A stretch of 64,000 nucleotides of DNA from a virus: positions 36,503 through 100,502 of IMG/VR virus record IMGVR_UViG_3300008113_004623; one strand, written 5' to 3'. This document shows positions 57,121 to 64,000 of the stretch, in pieces. Within the stretch, counting starts at the first letter, position 1. Each line of letters opens with the position of its first letter. The translations under genes and the position numbers were made by a program. Under the pieces are notes generated by a model. The model did not search any database. It saw nothing but the letters and a program-made list of their open reading frames with translations, and was not told the DNA's origin.

Positions 57121-58902
57121 TTACAATAATGGTGGACTTAAATCAGGTACTTCTTGAGTTTCTTCGACCTCTTCAGCTTCTTCAACCGCATTTACAAGGT
57201 TACTAGGAGCCATTGGGTCACTTGGATGATAATACTTTTCATCAGCTTCTTCGTATTCATGGTGTCCAATAACAAAATAGCCATAGTCGTTCTCATATTG
57301 ACGCAAGTCTAAATGCTCAGAATAGCAGTTTTCTCCGTCTATTAATTCTACAACGTCGGCTTCTAGAACATAGCTATTACTAAATTCACAAAAAACAGCT
57401 GAGCTACTTAAAATATACTCTTGGTACTCTTCAGAGTATTCTACACAGCTAGGACATGAATCTGTTCCTCTACCTGGACCTCTGTCAATCAATACAGCAT
57501 CATCTGGATCTGCCTCGCGATCACAATGAGGACAAGTATATTCTGGGTCTCTGTCATAATTGTTTTCGTAGTTGCCCGTAGTGTCGCTAAGTTCATAGCA
57601 GGGCGTATACTCTCGTTCTTCACAAGTCAAAATACCTAAATCTGGGTAGTAATAACGCATGGTGTCTACATAAGGAAAAGCACCAAAGTCAAGAAACTCA
57701 CTATAAGTTAATTTTACGCTTAAATCGTACTTGTTGTTTACACCTGCAGAATGAGAAGTTCTCATAAACTTATAGCCGTAATTTTCTAGGTAGTTTTCCA
57801 TAAGAGCAAAGAACTCATCGTTATAATAATAAATACGATCGTAGTATTTTACTCCATCAATTTCCCACAGCAAGCAACGTGCGACTACTTTATTGTACTC
57901 ATACAGTACAGCTATCTTAACTTCTGGAAGTTCTTCATATAACTCAAAATAGTTTTGACAAGAAGAGTACCGCATACAAGATTGCCACAGAGTTGCATTG
58001 TTGCTAGGTTTTTTGTAGTTAGCTTCGTAATATGCTTCTCTAAACAAATCTCCGTCTCCAATTAGAAACTGTACATTTTTGTTATTAGCTACTACTAGCT
58101 TAAAGTACTGCTCAGCAAAAATGTTTTTGTCTCTTTCGCTATACTCGTCTTTAAATAAGTTAGTAAGAATCTTATGGATACTTTGGTGATACCGCAAATT
58201 GTAATCCCAGTAAGAGTCTCTAGTTACTTCTTTGAGCCGTCTAAAATACCATTTATCAATAGTTGAAAACCCCCATGTAGTTACCAGTGTTTTATTGTGA
58301 AATTTAAAGTTATAGTGTCGACGGTTTATAGTCTCTATAGAAGAAGGAATAGAATAAACAACGTGCTGGGTGTTAGTTTCTGCATCAAATACTTTGCTTC
58401 TAACTAATTTAATTTCTTTCTTTTCGTAAAAAAACTCTCTACCAAAAGGAATCATTACCTGAAATCTGTTTTCTACAAGTTCTTTTGTACCGTCTTCATG
58501 AACTAACTCGTGTTCTCGTTTTTCATGAACAATAACTTGGGTTCTAGGGACAATATACTTTTCTGTAAATTTCTGGCCTTTTAGTCTTTCAATGCGTTCA
58601 GGGTTTAAGTAAGAAATTTTAGAAAAGTCATCATTAGATAAGCCTAGATAATTAATACAACTTTGAGGAACTCGCGTTAATTTGAGCATGCGGTCGCATA
58701 TTGTTGTAATTAAATTTTCTTCTGGCTGTCTGTTTTTTAGAGTGATGAGTCTTTCTCTCAACTCTTTGGACATGTGAAACTTAACCGTAGGTTCTTTTTT
58801 AGACTTAGCTTTTTCTGGCTTGGTCTTAATAATTAAAGATAAGTTTTCTTCTGTTTTGTCTACTGATAGAAGGTAATCAGGGTCTAGTGGATCAAACGAC
58901 AT
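57121..58902 (-). CDS. Large protein with zinc ribbon, family of unknown function
   Basis: This protein has 593 residues. The region about 300-365 (CMRYSSCQNYFELYEELPEV ... ARCLLWEIDGVKYYDRIYYY) matches a pattern found in uncharacterised proteins of diverse phages. A later CPHCDREADP ... CPSC is a zinc ribbon, and the C-terminus is strongly acidic (EEAEEVEETQEVP). It could be a DNA- or RNA-binding scaffold. It follows a terminator by 31 bases and precedes the aminopeptidase gene. Confidence 0.6.
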   Translation of the reverse strand: MSFDPLDPDYLLSVDKTEENLSLIIKTKPEKAKSKKEPTVKFHMSKELRERLITLKNRQPEENLITTICDRMLKLTRVPQSCINYLGLSNDDFSKISYLNPERIERLKGQKFTEKYIVPRTQVIVHEKREHELVHEDGTKELVENRFQVMIPFGREFFYEKKEIKLVRSKVFDAETNTQHVVYSIPSSIETINRRHYNFKFHNKTLVTTWGFSTIDKWYFRRLKEVTRDSYWDYNLRYHQSIHKILTNLFKDEYSERDKNIFAEQYFKLVVANNKNVQFLIGDGDLFREAYYEANYKKPSNNATLWQSCMRYSSCQNYFELYEELPEVKIAVLYEYNKVVARCLLWEIDGVKYYDRIYYYNDEFFALMENYLENYGYKFMRTSHSAGVNNKYDLSVKLTYSEFLDFGAFPYVDTMRYYYPDLGILTCEEREYTPCYELSDTTGNYENNYDRDPEYTCPHCDREADPDDAVLIDRGPGRGTDSCPSCVEYSEEYQEYILSSSAVFCEFSNSYVLEADVVELIDGENCYSEHLDLRQYENDYGYFVIGHHEYEEADEKYYHPSDPMAPSNLVNAVEEAEEVEETQEVPDLSPPLL

Positions 58903-58928
58903 AATTTAGTTTTACGATAATGGTTAAA

Positions 58929-58955
58929 CAAAAAAGCCCCGATTTCTCGAGGCTT
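58929..58955 (-). terminator. Terminator before the 593-residue gene
   Basis: AAGCCCCG (58934-58941) pairs with CGAGGCTT (58948-58955) with one G-U, and a T run exits on the minus strand. The next gene starts at 58902. Confidence 0.8.
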
Positions 58956-58973
58956 TAATTAAGGTTAATTTAC

Positions 58974-59687
58974 TTAGAGGTTCTTTCTTAAATCCCATTC
59001 AGAGATTTCACCCATTAAATATAGGTTTAATGTTTCTGAGGCTGTATTTACTTTAGATTGAAGTTCTTTGATAGCTTTGTTCCACTCACTCATGTACTTA
59101 TCTTTAAGTCTATCTAAAGCTAACTTCTTTAATTCTTCCATAGGACGTAACTCATCAGCCCATCTAGCAATTAAATACTGATTAGTTTGTGAGTTACAGT
59201 CATTATAAAACAATCCCATAGTCTCAATATAATCTTTTGCCTGCTCTTTAGAGGTAAAGTCATAAGGTGTACTTTCTCTGTTGTAGTAACTACCTTTGTC
59301 TTTATCTTCTTGGGTTTTGTAATAAGTAGCAGAGTACCTAGTAGTTGTTCCTACAGCAATTGGATCTGGTGTTTTATCATCATACCAGATTTTGATATCA
59401 CTAAAATACTTTTCTGATTTACAGAAAGCAAGCTCTCGCATAACTTCTAATGGTATAGGAGTCTTGGAATATTCTTTAAAATCAATTTTAGTAGGACAAA
59501 GTGTACCAAAGATATTCTGCATACTTTGGTTCATGTAAGGGTAGGGAAGTGGAGATTTAGCAGCCTGAACAAACTCCATTTGTTTTTCTAAGCCCATTTC
59601 TGCGGCTAGTTGCTTCCACTCGTCTTGGTCTCCTATTTCTAGGATTACGTTGTCTAATTCTGCGTTACGAAATGATTGGATTGTCAT
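58974..59687 (-). CDS. Unknown protein, helical
   Basis: This protein has 237 residues. Mixed helical, with short segments NIFGTLCPTKIDFKEYS and a YDFTSKEQAKDYIETMG that may pair with the C-terminal coiled region. No motif recognised. It is the last gene before a terminator and lies in the cluster that includes ThyX, so nucleotide or replication roles are possible but unsupported. Confidence 0.6.
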   Translation of the reverse strand: MTIQSFRNAELDNVILEIGDQDEWKQLAAEMGLEKQMEFVQAAKSPLPYPYMNQSMQNIFGTLCPTKIDFKEYSKTPIPLEVMRELAFCKSEKYFSDIKIWYDDKTPDPIAVGTTTRYSATYYKTQEDKDKGSYYNRESTPYDFTSKEQAKDYIETMGLFYNDCNSQTNQYLIARWADELRPMEELKKLALDRLKDKYMSEWNKAIKELQSKVNTASETLNLYLMGEISEWDLRKNL

Positions 59688-59690
59688 AGT

Positions 59691-59966
59691 TTAGTCTTTA
59701 TCTGTAGTTTCTTGATAGTCCTTAAAAAATTCAAAAGTAGCCGTCTGAATAATCTCAGCTAAATCAGTGTCGGAAATCATTGCTTGATAAATTGCTGTAG
59801 CTATCTTAGAACGATTACCTTGTATTGTAGCCATAAGTCTAGATTCTCCTTCGGTTTCTGAGGGCTCTACACCAATAAAGAGTAATGTTTCTTCTGAAGA
59901 TAATTCAAGAGACCTTAGTGTGCTGTACGCATCTTCTAAAGCAGACGGATTGGTTGATTTTGTCAT
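59691..59966 (-). CDS. Small protein, unknown
   Basis: This protein has 91 residues, acidic and helical (SLELSSEETLLFIG, TATFEFFKDYQE). Its ATG shares a base with the stop of the upstream gene, so translation is coupled. Not recognised. Confidence 0.6.
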   Translation of the reverse strand: MTKSTNPSALEDAYSTLRSLELSSEETLLFIGVEPSETEGESRLMATIQGNRSKIATAIYQAMISDTDLAEIIQTATFEFFKDYQETTDKD

Positions 59967-60247
59967 TATTTAAAATTTAAAGGGTGGTTGGGGTGATTGT
60001 GAATAATTTGGAAATGATGTTTTCCAGGAATTTTGCCTTGAGGTTCAATGTAATCTACGCGAGATTTTACTTGCCATCTAACCCGTACACGACTAACTAC
60101 TTTCTCTCTAGGCGGATTGATTAAGTTTTTTAGTTCTTTCAGTTTTTTAATAGTCTGTGCCTCTGTTGTACAATGCACTAAGACTTCTAACATAGGACCA
60201 TTAACTTGGATTGAGATTTGTTTCTGTTCTTTGTTAGCCTTTTTCAT
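59966..60247 (-). CDS. Small basic protein, unknown
   Basis: This protein has 93 residues, Lys/Arg-rich, with ISIQVNGPMLEVLVHCT and then RVRVRWQVKSRVDYI beta-type stretches. It lies five bases after ThyX. Possibly a small nucleic-acid-binding or regulatory protein. Not recognised. Confidence 0.6.
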   Translation of the reverse strand: MKKANKEQKQISIQVNGPMLEVLVHCTTEAQTIKKLKELKNLINPPREKVVSRVRVRWQVKSRVDYIEPQGKIPGKHHFQIIHNHPNHPLNFK

Positions 60248-60251
60248 ACTT

Positions 60252-60923
60252 TTAAGGTTTAATCATTTTCAGAGTATGCTCAAACGGATTGCCTTCTATG
60301 TTTTCTACTAGTCTACACATTTCCCAGGCGATATCTCGAATTTCGACTTGTGCGTGTTCTGAAGCACGAAGTTTTAAAAAATTAGCAAAGGATCGCATGT
60401 TAAACTGTACGTCTGCTGTAATCTGAGAGTTGTACGTCTTAAAAAATCTAGCAGACTCTTTAGCACGTTTACGCCCGAGGATAGGAGTAAGGTCTTCAAG
60501 ACATTTGTGATATAGTTTATCACAATTTTCAGTATTTTCTCTCAAGGTTTTTGCCCAAGCTCTCAAAGTAGCGTTTTCTAAATTAGAATTATCTAATGTA
60601 AAGTCCCAATCTTCTGGAATGTAATACTTATCTTCCTTTAATTCTTTGTAACGAGCAGACTCAGCGTTGATGCTTGCAATACGGTGCTTTAAAAGATGGA
60701 TATGCGATGCAATGTCACACGTCACCAAGAAATGTACGTTCGCTTTCTCGAATGGAGTTTCGTGTCCTTCTGACCACAACATCTCGATGAGTTTAGGAAT
60801 ACGTGCTTCTTTCTCTGGACTTAACTCTCTTGATGTACTAGTCCATGCGCTTTGGGCAATCACCCTGTCACTTCCGTAGAAGCCTAAGAGTTCGACTGTA
60901 TTTTGATTATTCTTATGTACCAT
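60252..60923 (-). CDS. thyX: Flavin-dependent thymidylate synthase (ThyX)
   Basis: This protein has 223 residues. The ThyX signature is present as KHRIASINAESARY (79-92), a close match to R-H-R-x-x-S-x-N-x-x-S-x-R-Y with Lys at the first place. Other conserved pieces are HETPFEKANV (54-63) and a C-terminal FLKLRASEHAQVEIRDIA. It makes dTMP from dUMP with FAD and folate, working downstream of the dCMP deaminase. It overlaps the next gene upstream by about 40 bases. Length fits the family. Confidence 0.93.
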   Translation of the reverse strand: MVHKNNQNTVELLGFYGSDRVIAQSAWTSTSRELSPEKEARIPKLIEMLWSEGHETPFEKANVHFLVTCDIASHIHLLKHRIASINAESARYKELKEDKYYIPEDWDFTLDNSNLENATLRAWAKTLRENTENCDKLYHKCLEDLTPILGRKRAKESARFFKTYNSQITADVQFNMRSFANFLKLRASEHAQVEIRDIAWEMCRLVENIEGNPFEHTLKMIKP

Positions 60924-61090
60924 TGGTCTGATATATTTTCATTATTAAATTCTGATTCAAATCCTTTGAGCGTGTAAACTCGTCCTTGCTGTTCAGCAAT
61001 TTTGATAAATTCTTCATCAGTTAAATCAACAATTGATAAGTCTGATGTTTCCCACTCAGTGAGGTCAATTGCATAAATTCTGTACTCCAT
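60884..61090 (-). CDS. Small protein overlapping ThyX start, unknown
   Basis: This protein has 68 residues, acidic and helical, starting MEYRIYAIDLTEWE. It overlaps the ThyX start by 40 bases, so translation of both is linked. Not recognised. Confidence 0.55.
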   Translation of the reverse strand: MEYRIYAIDLTEWETSDLSIVDLTDEEFIKIAEQQGRVYTLKGFESEFNNENISDQWYIRIIKIQSNS

Positions 61091-61112
61091 ACTTCTTTAA
61101 TCTATTTATAGT

Positions 61113-61682
61113 TTACAGACCGTTTTGCATTTGTTGGAGATCTTCTTGTTTTTTGATTTCTACGTTCTCTGTGTTTTCGTACATAATCATAACACAGTTT
61201 GTGCGGCTAACCTGTACAAGTTTAGGAAAGTCACTATGTACTCCTTCTGTCCAAACACAAAATTTTGTATAGTTGCCTGAACTTACTGCTTGTAACTCAT
61301 ATCCGTCGCCATAAAAATAAGGACTCGTAAAATAATCAAAAGAATCAGATGGCTCTCCGTATTTAGAAATTAAAACTGCTACTTTCTCTTCGTAATTTGC
61401 AATTAAACGCTCAAAAGTAAAGTTTTCTGGAAAATACACTACAACTTTATAAACATAACGGTTCTTACGAGTGTGCATTACATATACATCTACTTTTTCG
61501 TTGGCAATTTTACCTGTGTAAAGATAACCACTGGCAATGGTTTTTTGATAAACAAAGCCTTTAGTAGCTAGTTTTTGCCTAAATACGTCTACGTTTCCGC
61601 TTAACGGAATACCTGAGAATGTTTGACCTACTGCAATAGCAGAGCATAGCGTTAGTAACGCTACGATAAATAATCTTTTCAT
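61113..61682 (-). CDS. Secreted protein with signal peptide, unknown
   Basis: This protein has 189 residues. It starts MKRLFIVALLTLCSAIAVGQ, a classical signal peptide likely cleaved after AVG, with no lipobox Cys in place. The mature part is beta-strand rich (VDVYVMHTRKNRYVYKVVVYFP) and ends in a Gln/Glu-rich coil. A periplasmic product of an early/middle gene may modify host envelope or exclude other phages, which is inference. Confidence 0.65.
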   Translation of the reverse strand: MKRLFIVALLTLCSAIAVGQTFSGIPLSGNVDVFRQKLATKGFVYQKTIASGYLYTGKIANEKVDVYVMHTRKNRYVYKVVVYFPENFTFERLIANYEEKVAVLISKYGEPSDSFDYFTSPYFYGDGYELQAVSSGNYTKFCVWTEGVHSDFPKLVQVSRTNCVMIMYENTENVEIKKQEDLQQMQNGL

Positions 61683-61685
61683 TAA

Positions 61686-62084
61686 TTAAAGTTGGTTTTT
61701 AGATTGAAAGGTTTCTTTTACTTGTTTAGAAATAGGAATGGGTTCCCCTTCTTCGTCTACTCGAACAAAAGTCATACAGGTTTGTAAGAGAATAACTTCG
61801 TCTTCTCTAAATACATTATATGCTCGAGCTTCTACTCTGAAAGTAGCTGACGTGTTACCTATGCGAATCATTTCAGCGTAGATCTTAACCAAATGCTTTT
61901 CTTTAGCTGGTTTTTTAAATACGCACTGGTCGATAGATATGGTAATCATGTTTTGTGTGTGGCATTTCTCCATTGCATAAGCGGCTAAAGCAGCATCTAC
62001 CCAAGCTAAGAGTTTGCCTCCAAAAAGATTACCGTGAAATCCAAGGTCAGATTTCTTTACGGGATGTGTTACTAATAAATCCAT
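61686..62084 (-). CDS. Hotdog-fold acyl-CoA thioesterase (YciA-type)
   Basis: This protein has 132 residues. The pattern GFHGNLFGGKLLAWVDAALA (15-34) is the catalytic helix signature of acyl-CoA thioesterases such as YciA, with D30 in the active-site position, then ITISIDQCVFKKPAKE. It would hydrolyse acyl-CoA and so affect host lipid or membrane composition. It is three bases upstream of the secreted protein gene. I know of no established phage role. Confidence 0.8.
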   Translation of the reverse strand: MDLLVTHPVKKSDLGFHGNLFGGKLLAWVDAALAAYAMEKCHTQNMITISIDQCVFKKPAKEKHLVKIYAEMIRIGNTSATFRVEARAYNVFREDEVILLQTCMTFVRVDEEGEPIPISKQVKETFQSKNQL

Positions 62085-62253
62085 TGGTTTTAAATTGTTT
62101 TTCTTGCTCCGATTTATAGTTATAAGCTTGTTGTTCTTGATTTTCTGGGAATACTTTGTAAATGGTGTTTGCTAGATTATACACTACCCAAACAAGCTGC
62201 GAATCTATAGAAGGATCGGTGTTAATTTGTAGTTGAACGTAAATCTGGTGCAT
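62047..62253 (-). CDS. Small protein after a terminator, unknown
   Basis: This protein has 68 residues. It starts seven bases after the base of a strong hairpin and overlaps the thioesterase start by 38 bases. N-terminal part MHQIYVQLQINTDPS is beta-like, then a helical hydrophilic part. Not recognised. Confidence 0.5.
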   Translation of the reverse strand: MHQIYVQLQINTDPSIDSQLVWVVYNLANTIYKVFPENQEQQAYNYKSEQEKQFKTNGFISNTSRKEI

Positions 62254-62254
62254 A

Positions 62255-62283
62255 ATAAAAAAGGCCAGCTATTAACTGGCCTT
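62255..62283 (-). terminator. Terminator abutting the next start codon
   Basis: AAGGCCAG (62261-62268) pairs perfectly with CTGGCCTT (62276-62283) over a seven-base loop, followed on the minus strand by TTTTTTATT and then the ATG of the 62253 gene. Confidence 0.85.
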
Positions 62284-62287
62284 ATCG

Positions 62288-62530
62288 TTAAATGATGTAG
62301 TCTAGTTCATCGTCATCAAGGTCCATTTCATCGTTTTGATTAGCCTCTTTATCTAGTAGGTATCTTTCAATACAAGCATAAAGTGACTCTTCTCTTTCGT
62401 TGAAAGGAGATTTTTCAAACTCTTTATAGAGTCTAGGTAGATTGTCAAATTGCTCATCATAAGGTAAGCTAGCAAAATCTTCATCATATTCTTTGAGAAG
62501 ACAGCTAAATAAATATTCATCGTAGCCCAT
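62288..62530 (-). CDS. Small acidic protein, unknown
   Basis: This protein has 80 residues, very acidic (DEYLFSCLLKEYDEDF, NQNDEMDLDDDELD at the end). Its terminator follows at once. A protein mimicking DNA charge, such as an inhibitor, is conceivable from composition only. Confidence 0.6.
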   Translation of the reverse strand: MGYDEYLFSCLLKEYDEDFASLPYDEQFDNLPRLYKEFEKSPFNEREESLYACIERYLLDKEANQNDEMDLDDDELDYII

Positions 62531-62535
62531 AGTTC

Positions 62536-62763
62536 TTATTTAATACTCTCAAAACTTCCTGTTACGTATGTCAAGTTTTCTGTGTAGACTACTTGACCGT
62601 AACCTTTTGATGAAGGATTTTTGCTTTTAGTAGATAAGAACTTTCTTTCAATTCTATCCAGTAATTCTTTATCTTTTACTAAAACCCAGTCTTCACCGCT
62701 TTTCTCTAAAACTTGCACGATTTCTACTTCATCGTGATTAAATTCAAATACTACCTTGTACAT
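62536..62763 (-). CDS. Small protein, unknown
   Basis: This protein has 75 residues. Starting MYKVVFEFNHDEVEIVQVLE, it alternates strands and helix, with a C-terminal YGQVVYTENLTYVTG. It is separated by five bases from the 62288 gene. Not recognised. Confidence 0.6.
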   Translation of the reverse strand: MYKVVFEFNHDEVEIVQVLEKSGEDWVLVKDKELLDRIERKFLSTKSKNPSSKGYGQVVYTENLTYVTGSFESIK

Positions 62764-62764
62764 T

Positions 62765-62965
62765 TTATTTCTTTTTTGATTTCTTGAAGTAACCTGAATG
62801 TATGCGGGAAATATTTCTTTGTTCCCAAATAAGATGTAATTGCCATCTGTACCACTTAATTAAGTCAATTCCATTCGTGTTACAGTGGTCAATAAACTGA
62901 GGACTCATCTTATTAGTCAGAGATGCTATCCTGGACATAGTTAGAGAGTCTTGAATCTTCGTCAC
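62765..62965 (-). CDS. Small basic protein, unknown
   Basis: This protein has 66 residues if the ATG at 62965 is used, or 57 from 62938, the latter reducing overlap with the upstream gene from 53 to 26 bases. The body WYRWQLHLIWEQR is Trp-rich and the tail KKSKKK is basic. Not recognised. Confidence 0.5.
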   Translation of the reverse strand: MTKIQDSLTMSRIASLTNKMSPQFIDHCNTNGIDLIKWYRWQLHLIWEQRNISRIHSGYFKKSKKK

Positions 62966-63209
62966 TGTTAATAAAGTTGGTTTGATTTTCCGCTAAATTA
63001 CTAAAAATTTGCGGAGTTTCAAACTCTTCTATTAACGTTTCTTCCTGTTCAAAATAAGCATTAGTATTCTCCCTTACAGAAAGATTATCTAGTGCTTCTT
63101 TAAACTTAAGCATGTCTGCTTCAATCATTTGATCTAATTCTGCGAGTACTTCTTCAAACGATTTTTCTTTAATGCTTTTAATGCTTTTAGTACTTTTAGT
63201 GTTTTCCAT
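62913..63209 (-). CDS. Small acidic protein under a repeat-rich regulatory region
   Basis: This protein has 98 residues from the ATG at 63209, which begins MENTKSTKSIKSIKEKS; an in-frame ATG at 63257 is less likely as it lies inside the palindromic block. It has a Lys/Ser N-terminus and then an acidic helical body. It is the first gene after the regulatory block at 63234-63294, so it may be the first product of this sub-operon. Confidence 0.55.
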   Translation of the reverse strand: MENTKSTKSIKSIKEKSFEEVLAELDQMIEADMLKFKEALDNLSVRENTNAYFEQEETLIEEFETPQIFSNLAENQTNFINSDEDSRLSNYVQDSISD

Positions 63210-63233
63210 AGTTTTAAAATGTATGATAAATCC

Positions 63234-63294
63234 TACTTTAATGTGATAAATGGCCATTAATGACGCATAAATCCGTCATTTTGGTACTTTAATG
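63234..63294 (-). promoter_or_regulatory. Regulatory block with palindromes and direct repeats
   Basis: It contains the direct repeat TACTTTAATG at 63234-63243 and 63285-63294 (51 bases apart), the perfect palindrome AATGGCCATT at 63249-63258 and an inverted repeat AATGACG/CGTCATT (63259-63265 with 63274-63280). It lies between a terminator and the gene starting at 63209, an arrangement typical of an operator or promoter control region. No strong -7 promoter consensus is present. Confidence 0.55.
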
Positions 63295-63302
63295 ACAACT
63301 TA

Positions 63303-63319
63303 TTGTGATTTTTTCACAA
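63303..63319. promoter_or_regulatory. Short inverted repeat
   Basis: TTGTGA (63303-63308) and TCACAA (63314-63319) form a perfect six-base inverted repeat with a five-T loop next to the regulatory block. It could be an operator half-site pair or a small RNA hairpin. Confidence 0.4.
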
Positions 63320-63322
63320 ATA

Positions 63323-63358
63323 GCACCCTCAAGAGCTCCCTCAAAAGCACCCTCAAAA
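63323..63358 (-). repeat. Three tandem 12-base repeats
   Basis: Three adjacent 12-base units (GCACCCTCAAGA, GCTCCCTCAAAA, GCACCCTCAAAA) are aligned end to end between the terminator and the palindromic block. Iteron-like, possibly a protein-binding array. Confidence 0.6.
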
Positions 63359-63384
63359 AAAGCCACTAAATGCTAATTAGTGGC
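63354..63384 (-). terminator. Terminator ending the upstream small-gene operon
   Basis: GCCACTAA (63362-63369) pairs with TTAGTGGC (63377-63384) over a seven-base loop, with a run of T on the minus strand side (63354-63361 reads A on the plus strand). It closes the operon running in from the right edge. Confidence 0.85.
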
Positions 63385-63447
63385 AAATTATAGATAAAGT
63401 GGTATGCTTTATTGAGCAGAATTTAGTTTACTAAAATCTTCCTCCGC

Positions 63448-63642
63448 TTATTTGTAGTTTTGATCGTTGTAAAGTTTAACTGATGAATACATCAATGCTG
63501 CAAAAATTGGGGCGAACAAAGCGTACATTACCCTTGCTTCTGTCTTCCAATACTTAGCATTTAATTCCCATATGGCAAATGATATCAATAGGTATATTGC
63601 CACCATTGTTAAAAGTGCTGCAATTATTGGATTAATCTTCAT
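63448..63642 (-). CDS. Two-segment small membrane protein
   Basis: This protein has 64 residues with two hydrophobic segments (IIAALLTMVAIYLLISFAIW and MYALFAPIFAALMYSS). It overlaps the upstream gene as ATGA, so it is translated with it. Size and topology are consistent with a small regulatory or superinfection-exclusion membrane protein. Unproven. Confidence 0.65.
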   Translation of the reverse strand: MKINPIIAALLTMVAIYLLISFAIWELNAKYWKTEARVMYALFAPIFAALMYSSVKLYNDQNYK

Positions 63643-63839
63643 TTGTTACCTCCGTATGTTAATTCAGTAATTCTAACTTCTATTATTCCGTTCCAATGAT
63701 TTTCTTTAACAAACTTTTCAATATCTCCTAATGTTGTATTTTCATCACAAAGCATTGATGGATTAATCAATTTAAAATTGTCTGGTGAAATTTGTATGCT
63801 TGTTGTAAAAGTCGCTACATATTGTTTATTGTTGCTCAT
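63639..63839 (-). CDS. Small protein, unknown
   Basis: This protein has 66 residues. Starting MSNNKQYVATFTTSIQIS, strand-rich, with helix ENHWNGIIEVRITELTYG. It overlaps both neighbours as ATGA. Not recognised. Confidence 0.6.
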   Translation of the reverse strand: MSNNKQYVATFTTSIQISPDNFKLINPSMLCDENTTLGDIEKFVKENHWNGIIEVRITELTYGGNK

Positions 63840-64000
63840 TTGTTACCTCCTTGTACAATTTCAATTAACTTTCTAAGACAAGCAAGTTCTGCTTCTTCGT
63901 AGGTATCATAATAACCAAATATATTATCGTTTACAAAATAAATAAAACTACTTCTGTCACTTGATTTTTGAATACACCCTAATCTACCATACTTCTCTCT
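63836..64000 (-). CDS. Partial protein, N-terminus outside the window
   Basis: The last 54 residues are visible, reading YGRLGCIQKSSDR ... DTYEEAELACLRKLIEIV, with TGA at 63836-63838 overlapping the next gene's ATG. The alternating pattern and final helix resemble small phage proteins. The family is unknown and the start lies beyond base 64000. Confidence 0.6.
   Translation of the reverse strand, partial: REKYGRLGCIQKSSDRSSFIYFVNDNIFGYYDTYEEAELACLRKLIEIVQGGNK

Noticed and set aside
1-64000. CRISPR arrays or tRNA genes
   Set aside because: I saw no spaced direct-repeat array and no cloverleaf apart from the tRNA-like part of the tmRNA. A tool run would be needed for certainty on tRNAs.

Overview
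This window looks like about two thirds of the genome of a crAss-like phage (order Crassvirales) that infects a Bacteroidota host. The evidence is a set of giant open reading frames. One has an RNA-polymerase-type DFDID motif inside a double-psi-beta-barrel context (D1790-D1794), as in the virion-packaged polymerase of crAss-like phage phi14:2. There is also a leftward replication module (family A DNA polymerase, SF4 helicase, TOPRIM primase, SSB-like protein, Sak4-like ATPase, uracil-DNA glycosylase, ThyX), Bacteroidota-type -7 promoters (TATATTTG), and A/C-rich leaders in place of Shine-Dalgarno sites. Stop codons TAA, TAG and TGA all end genes, so the standard bacterial code appears to apply. 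Terminase, portal, major capsid protein and any integrase are not in the window.

Positions 1-39026 are transcribed rightward. First comes a large structural protein cut by the window edge (crAss muzzle-type tail protein by position and size). It is followed by small and mid-size virion-type proteins (3864-13535), many carrying a repeated M-x-x-G-G motif and lysine-rich C-terminal tails. Next are three giant genes: a 2382-residue protein with a C-terminal PD-(D/E)XK nuclease, the 2855-residue RNA polymerase protein with an N-terminal HExxH zincin, and a third giant protein with its own HELTH zincin. The third one appears to be split by a one-base frameshift from an upstream 204-residue GNAT-like ORF. 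These proteins are probably packaged and delivered with the DNA. A tail-fibre-like, holin and spanin-like cassette (36326-39026) ends this arm.

At the convergence of the two arms (39042-39387) lies a complete tmRNA (ssrA) gene with its own promoter and a bidirectional terminator. Its tag is unusually long, about 24 codons, and ends in MAA.

Positions 39447-64000 are transcribed leftward as densely packed, often TAATG- or ATGA-overlapped genes: nucleotide metabolism (dCMP deaminase, DUF5664-type dNTP pyrophosphohydrolase, ThyX), recombination (RecB-like exonuclease, NinG-like, HNH), the replisome, and then accessory genes (an M20/M28/M42-type zinc aminopeptidase, a hotdog acyl-CoA thioesterase, a secreted protein, many small unknowns). 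Terminator-like hairpins repeatedly sit only 7-31 bases before the next start codon, which suggests attenuation or RNA processing between sub-operons. A compact, repeat-rich regulatory block lies at 63234-63384.
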